From assembly GCF_902686445.1 (NCBI RefSeq), contig NC_062213.1, positions 9,049,241 through 9,113,240 of the forward strand: a stretch of 64,000 nt of DNA. The letters run 5' to 3'. This document shows positions 58,791 to 64,000 of this stretch, piece by piece (within the stretch, counting starts at the first letter, position 1; each line of letters starts with the position of its first letter). The notes beneath the pieces are model-generated. The model was not told the origin of the DNA, searched no databases, and saw only the letters and a list, made by a program, of their open reading frames with translations. Source of the DNA: Sciurus carolinensis (lineage: Eukaryota; Chordata; Mammalia; Rodentia; Sciuridae). The position numbers and the translations under genes are program-made.

Positions 58791-58993
58791 TGAGGTGAGC
58801 ATGGTGGCACACACCTGTAATCCCAGCAGCTCAGGAATCTGAGGCAGGAGGATCGCCAGTTCAAAGCCAGCCTCAATAACTTAGTAAGACCTGAAGCAAC
58901 TTAGCAAGACTCTGTCTCAAAATAAATAACAAGAAGGACTGGGGAAGGCGACTTAATGGTAAAGTGGCCCCTTCAATCCCTGGTACCAAAAGA
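58791..58993 (+). mobile_element. Composite 7SL/B1 + ID SINE (squirrel type), forward
   Basis: A 7SL/B1-like left part ('catggtggcacacacctgta' then 'atcccagcagctcagga', 'ctgaggcaggaggatcgcca') passes into an ID-like right part ('ggactggggaaggcgactta' then 'atggtaaagtggcccc', 'caatccctggtaccaaaaga'). The 7SL part carries the pol III A-box/B-box region. It is flanked by a perfect 14-bp target duplication, so this copy retrotransposed fairly recently through L1 machinery. Confidence 0.93.
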
Positions 58994-59007
58994 AGAAGTA
59001 TTGAGGT
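58994..59007 (+). repeat. SINE target-site duplication, right
   Basis: AGAAGTATTGAGGT, exact copy of 58777-58790. Confidence 0.95.
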
Positions 59008-59159
59008 GGTAGCTCATTCCCACCCTCCTGATACATTCTCCTGTGGTTGCTTGGTTCTCCTCCTAAAACATAAGCCGCCTCTTTCTCAGTAAGCTTCACT
59101 GGTTTCTTTTCTTCCCAAATTTCAATATGGTAGTGCATGGAATCACCCTTGATCCCCTT

Positions 59160-59700
59160 CTCTGTTTTCCATTGTTGGTGATCTTACTCATCTCTGTGCT
59201 TTAAACCTCAAGGATGTGCTGAGAACCCCCAATTATCATCAGAACTCCCATTTAGCTCATTCCACAGCTGCCCTGTCTCAGTTGGTGAAGACTCTATCCA
59301 TCCAATCACTCAAGCCTAAATCCTAAAATGGTCTTGATCTCCTCTTTTTCTCAGACACAGCATCCCATCCAGCAGGAACTCTTGTCAGCTCCCGCAACAG
59401 TTCTCTCCAAGCTCTGACCGGGCTTCACACCTGCACGGTTCTGCTCAGGTTCTGCTCACCTGTGTCCCTCTCCCTAAAGGAGCCTGCCCACCGCTCTTCT
59501 GGTAGCTCCTTGAGTTTGTTCTCAACAAAGCGGCCAACAGCTTCTTTCCACGAGTAAGTTAGATCATGCCCTTGATCTGCCAAACACTGCAACGGCCCCA
59601 GCAAGCCTGGAAGAGGAGAAAGAGCCTGCCTACCCTGCACCTGTCCAGTCCGCGGCCTGGGTACTGGCCTCCTCCCCCACAGTCTGCACATGGGCTGTGC
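59160..59700 (+). mobile_element. Old LINE-derived repeat (family uncertain)
   Basis: 'cacagcatcccatccagcag' then 'gaactcttgtcagctcccgc', 'gttctcaacaaagcggccaa' and 'cgagtaagttagatcatgcc' then 'cttgatctgccaaacactgc' parallel a recurrent mammalian LINE/LTR segment (..ccaatccatcagcaaatcctgt.. / ..ctcaacacagcagccagagtgat.. / ..taagtcagatcatgtcac..). It explains the frames up to 132 codons here. Confidence 0.45.
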
Positions 59701-59979
59701 CACTTCAATGCTGTCCACGATGTTGCAGCCTCTGTCTGCCTGCCAGTGTGTGCAAGGAGGCCCGTGAAGCCAGCCGGGGAGAGAGGTGGCGGGTGAGCAC
59801 AAGGACAGTCGTGATGGTTTCATATCTGAATAAAAGCAGTCATGTTGACTGTGAGCCCTTGGAGTGGCTCTTACTCAATCCTGTTCAGCTTCTCTCAGGC
59901 AATGAAAGCTTTCGTTTCTAGGTTTATCCAGGAAAAAGCAAAACAAAGCAGCACCCCCCAAAAAACAGGACACCACAAT

Positions 59980-59981
<2 letters not shown>

Positions 59982-60012
<31 letters not shown>
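59982..60012 (+). repeat. (TC)n microsatellite
   Basis: About 31 bases of uninterrupted CT dinucleotides; likely polymorphic. Confidence 0.95.
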
Positions 60013-60015
<3 letters not shown>

Positions 60016-60439
60016 AATTCCTTGCAGTGGCCTTTGGACTCAGCCTGACCTCCCTGTTCCCACTCCAGCATGCACCTCTACCCCTGGCCTCCTTTCCTGT
60101 GGTTCCTTCCCCCTCCAGTCTGGCCTGCTGTCTACCTGGTGGCTTTGGCCTTTTGTAGAACCACCCTCTTCCAGTTATTCTGAACTCTGCAGCAGATGAG
60201 CTCCACCAGACCAGCATCGGGGGCTCTCACCCAAGCACCTGGAGAACTGGGGGGTGCAGAGCATGAACCCAGTAAGTCTGCAGTGAATGACCGAACACAT
60301 GAAGGAGGTAAAATTATGTATTTCGGAAGACACTTTTATATACCTATAAAACTCACAAAAATATTTAAGCACATACCTCCTGGAATTAGCATGTTTGGTT
60401 TTGATGAGTTGGCTGGTTAAAACTCAATATTTTATTTCA
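60013..60439. other. Unassigned stretch
   Basis: No gene or confident repeat. Confidence 0.4.
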
Positions 60440-61720
60440 CTTAAAAATAAAACAGGTTAGAAATGGAAGCAAAGGAATAATGACAAAAGCTATAAAATAC
60501 TTTAGAAATAAAATGATCAGAATGTATAAGACATGTATGAAGAAACTATAAAATCTTACTGAGGCCGTTAAATTGGATCTGAATTAATGGAAAGAGAAAT
60601 TGTGTTCCTAGCTGAGAATATTGAAAATAATAAGAGAGGTCAGCTCTTCAATACTGATGTATATAGACGCTAAGTGAACTGTTAATTAGATACCTTTTCA
60701 TTTTGGAATTACATTAAATAATCTCAAAATTTAGATGGAAGAATACTGCCTGAAATTTACAATAATGTTATCAAAAGAAAATTGATGAGGGATTCATAGG
60801 CACTGAAATACAATACAGCTAATTCAACCCAAATAAGCATGAGATTTGGATAGAAATGAATACTTAAGTAGGACAGATTTCAGGATGAAATACCATTAAA
60901 GACAGAATACAGGGATCACAAAGGGGACCTTTACTACAACAAGGGAGGAAGTAGGTCTTTTCAGTAAAGGATTTTGACCCAACTGGTCATTTATCCAAAA
61001 GAAAACTCCCTCATGTCTCCTCCTCTACTGACACACAAAAGTAGCCATGGATTAAGATAAAATCACCAACAATTAAACAGAAGTCTCAGCAAATTTCAGT
61101 GTCACCATTAAGAGAAAAGAAAAGATTTTTAAAATCAGAATAGAAGCCCTAAAAGCAACAAAATAAATAAATTCTATGAAAATGGAGATGCCAGGAATTA
61201 AATCAACAGATTAATTTTAAAGAATTAATTCAAAATAAGATATCTGCAATATATATAACTAAGATTATTGGATATAAAAAATCTTTTCAAATGGATGATT
61301 GAAAGACCAGATACAAACATGGGCACTGGATATGAATAAGCAAGTCACAAAAGAGCAACGTCAGTTGTTACTAATGCAGTTATGAGAAGCACTGAGCCCG
61401 TGCACAATCAGAAGAACACAGATTCAACCCCCACAAGACAGCACTTCACACTCCTAGCAAGATGCAGACTACAGAAAGCAATCAAGCCTACTGCTGGCAG
61501 AAATACCAGAAAAAAGGAGTTAATAGTACACATCACTGCTGGAAATGATCCACCCGGTGTGTCTCTCAAGATCAAAATGGCAACATCTTTTACAATGCTC
61601 CAGCAATCACATTTCTGGGCTTCTATCCCAAATGTGTTAAGACACCAGTTAAGTTTTTAACTGGCAAAGAAATCGGAAGCATAGTTTGTTAACCAATAGG
61701 AGATTTGACTAACTTTGTAC
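60440..61720 (+). mobile_element. L1M ORF2 fragment, forward
   Basis: 'ctataaaatactttagaaat' then 'aaaatgatcagaatgtataa' and 'gacatgtatgaagaaactat', 'aggtcagctcttcaatactg', 'atcaagcctactgctggcag'-type text and 'caatcacatttctgggcttc' follow the 3' half of L1 ORF2 in order. Highly diverged, with many stops and indels. Confidence 0.7.
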
Positions 61721-61839
61721 CTACTCCATGTGGTGTGTGCTGTGAGGTGTATTATATACCTTGTCACTGTGCACTCTCTTATGATTAATCATGAGTTCAT
61801 CCATGGCAGTTTGTATGGACATAACTCACTATATTTAAT

Positions 61840-61935
61840 GACTGTGTGTATGTATATACATGTACATATACATACATATATACATAAGTACATAACATAT
61901 ATACACACATGCATACAATTATATATAACCTATGT
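61840..61935 (+). repeat. Degenerate (TA)(CA) simple repeat
   Basis: Interrupted TATACATA/CACATA words. Frames through it are artefacts. Confidence 0.8.
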
Positions 61936-62119
61936 ATAGTTACGTATGATCTTAAAATAAAATACTGATATATTTTTAAACTTCTGTATACATGGTGGGG
62001 AAAAGGAGAGAGGGAGGAGAGAGACACCAGATGTTATCTGATTATCTGTAAATGGTGGAAGGAAGGGAAATAAGTTCTGTCCCTGATAAAATAGGGCCTT
62101 GGTAGCAGGAAGCAGCAGG

Positions 62120-62849
62120 GATCCAAAGGGATTACTGTTTAGTGTAAGGTCCTTCATAAACTTTGATGTGTCTCATTTACAAAGGAGGTTCTAGGTCCCA
62201 AGGAAACACTTTATGGGATAGAAATATTTTATGGGACAGAAAACGAAAGTCATTAGTTCTGGTAGCAGAAGGATTGAGAGGTCTTAAGAATAGTTTACCA
62301 CCCAGCCAAGGTCCCAAAACAAGTCCTGAAAAGGTTTTGCAAAATCACAGGTTCTCAAAGAACAGTCTTCAGACCGTTTCTCTCCAAGGCTCCCTGGGGA
62401 CCCTCCGGACCACAGTTCCCTATTGTGACACACGGCTCTTGACACAGGAATCAGGATTTGTCGTGTCGGAATGGCAAAGTACTGCCACCCAATCAACAGT
62501 GGGCCTGCTCACGATCAACAGCAACAGGAAGCAGGCTCTGCTGCAGTGGAAGGGATATGTAGCTGAAAATCCAAAAAATGTCAATTTAACACTGCCACTT
62601 AAAACCACTATAGGATACACATAATGTGCATGCATGCATATTATAATATGAGCATGTCATTATAAGTGCATATGTGTATGCACTGCAAAATTTATGGCTT
62701 ATGAAGTCAAAATAGAAAATTTAAAGAAATAACATTTTGATTTCCTTTGATTAATTTATTCAGTGAATTTTTCTAATGATCAAACACTATTTCATGACCC
62801 TATTCCTTTTCTTTGAGGGGATAAAAGTCTGTTTTTTCTCATTTATACT
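62120..62849. other. Unassigned stretch
   Basis: No gene; a frame of 153 codons (62163-62624) has no domain. A short direct repeat of 'tttatggga(t/c)agaaa' lies near 62210-62242. Confidence 0.4.
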
Positions 62850-63000
62850 ACAGTTAAAAATTAACATGGGCACAACAAAGAGTTTACTAACTCACAGATC
62901 ACTGCTGCAGAATTCATCATAACGAACAACTGGAAGTCATCCAAACAGTAAAATAGGGGGCACATGGGGCATTGGATGAAGGAAATCCTAAAGCCCCCTT
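62850..63000 (+). mobile_element. L1M-like fragment
   Basis: 'cataacgaacaactggaagt' then 'catccaaacagtaaaatagg' recalls the L1 3' motif (..cataatagccaaaaactggaaacaac..ccatcaacag). Short and weak. Confidence 0.4.
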
Positions 63001-64000
63001 TGGATGTGCAGTATGCACATAGACACCCAGAGTTGGACTGAAGTGTGTATTCCCAGCTCTTCACTTGAGTATACAACAGGAGTACATCAAGAGTCATTAG
63101 CTTCTGACTCCCTGCTTATGAAGTCTCGCCCCATCATTGCTGAGAGTCCCAGGAGAAAGCCTCCTGCATGTTCACCAGAAGTACGAACTTGAGAGTCTGA
63201 ACTTGAAACTCACAAGTGGTATTCTCTCTCTGCCTGCTTCCCCCATCCCTCACTGTTCCTAGATGTCCTCCCCCTTCTAAAGTCCTGCAACCAGGGCTCA
63301 GTACACCCACATCTAAGTGGCTCAGGATGCGTCTGAAACCGCAGTCCTCCTGGGTACCTGAGAGGAGCAAGGACCTCCGAGCTCTAAGTCAACGTCTTCT
63401 TGTATTTCCTTAAGAAGTAGGGTAACCTGCCTTTCATGAAGTTCTCCCTTCGAATTCGATTACAACGTCCTTTATCCCTCAAGCTCAGGCCTCAGTCCAC
63501 GTGATCTTCAAGAACATGAGGTTCATGTCACCTCTCTCTTTTTCTTCTGCCCAAGGAGGCTAAGTTTTATCATCAAACAACACATGTAAATATGTATGTG
63601 CGGGCTCTCTGCACCTTCTCTCTGCAGATGCCTGACCCTGCCTGTGGACCCTGATCAAGTTCAAGTTGTCCCCTCCTCTACAAACACATGTAAAAATACA
63701 CTTGGGACTTACACTAAGCAAAAGGACAGGCTACAAGATTTCTTGCAATCATTTATAAGAAGTTACAATGATTAAATATGGATGACTTGCTTTATGAACT
63801 TTTTCAATTTCCCATATTTCCAAAGATGAGCATAAATTACTTCAGTCATAGGGGAAAAAATGACAAAAATGTATGAAAGATAAAATAGTTTAATGTATGA
63901 ATAATAAAACGTATTGTTTATGCATGAGGTGCAGATACACCAGTGTTATTGCATCGAATCCTTGCGCTAAGCCTGGAAGGTAACAGAATTATTCCTGTTT
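63001..64000. other. Unassigned stretch to the window edge
   Basis: No gene. 63640-63860 has some resemblance to an L1M tail ('aaagatgagcataaattact'). Nothing else recognised. Confidence 0.35.

Noticed and set aside
62163..62624. Plus-strand open frame of 153 codons
   Set aside because: No domain or splice context; length is within chance expectation for 64 kb.

Overview
This is mammalian nuclear DNA, most likely from a squirrel-family rodent (Sciuridae). The best lineage markers are composite SINEs that join a 7SL/B1-like part to an ID-like part (58791-58993 and, reversed, 12980-13190), a lone ID element (14346-14420), and L1 3' ends of a type I associate with squirrels (50385-50606; 41975-42110 reversed). 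Ancient mammal-wide repeats (MIR, L2, MLT1/MaLR LTRs, MER5A, old L1M) make up most of the recognisable sequence. All family names come from remembered consensus sequences; no search was run.

I find no protein-coding gene, no classical RNA gene and no convincing coding exon. The longest open frame is about 200 codons, as chance allows in 64 kb, and the longest frames lie partly or wholly in repeats. The window is probably intergenic or deep intronic. With no gene to annotate, the list covers transposon relics, simple repeats, candidate regulatory motifs and the unassigned stretches between them.

Layout. 1-9 kb: mostly unassigned sequence with L2/MIR scraps, a pair of related MIR-derived segments (3699-3777 and 4963-5039), a perfect 15-bp hairpin carrying two CACGTG boxes (5097-5133) and an RFX-like X-box (6591-6605). 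9-20 kb: an L1 3' end, squirrel SINEs, MER5A and three MaLR LTRs. 20-29 kb: low repeat density, with two stretches that look like conserved enhancers; one has a Maf-recognition-like site (25030-25041). 29-40 kb: MER5A, a reverse-strand LTR apparently nested in an older repeat, L1 fragments, a long polypyrimidine tract, an MLT1 and a G-rich minisatellite. 40-50 kb: MIRs, L1 scraps, a quiet AT-rich candidate element (43800-44180) and an MLT1. 50-51.1 kb: the clearest structure, a 500-bp solo LTR with TG...CA ends and a perfect 6-bp target duplication, sitting in the tail of an L1 and carrying a 16-17 bp minisatellite between its TATA box and poly(A) signal. 51-64 kb: L1 relics on both strands, a Tigger-like DNA transposon with terminal inverted repeats (54608-55218), and a SINE with a perfect 14-bp target duplication.

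Nothing here amounts to a new multi-gene system. The observations most worth checking are the solo LTR with its internal repeat, the twin-E-box hairpin, the Maf-like site in a possible enhancer and the duplicated MIR segments.
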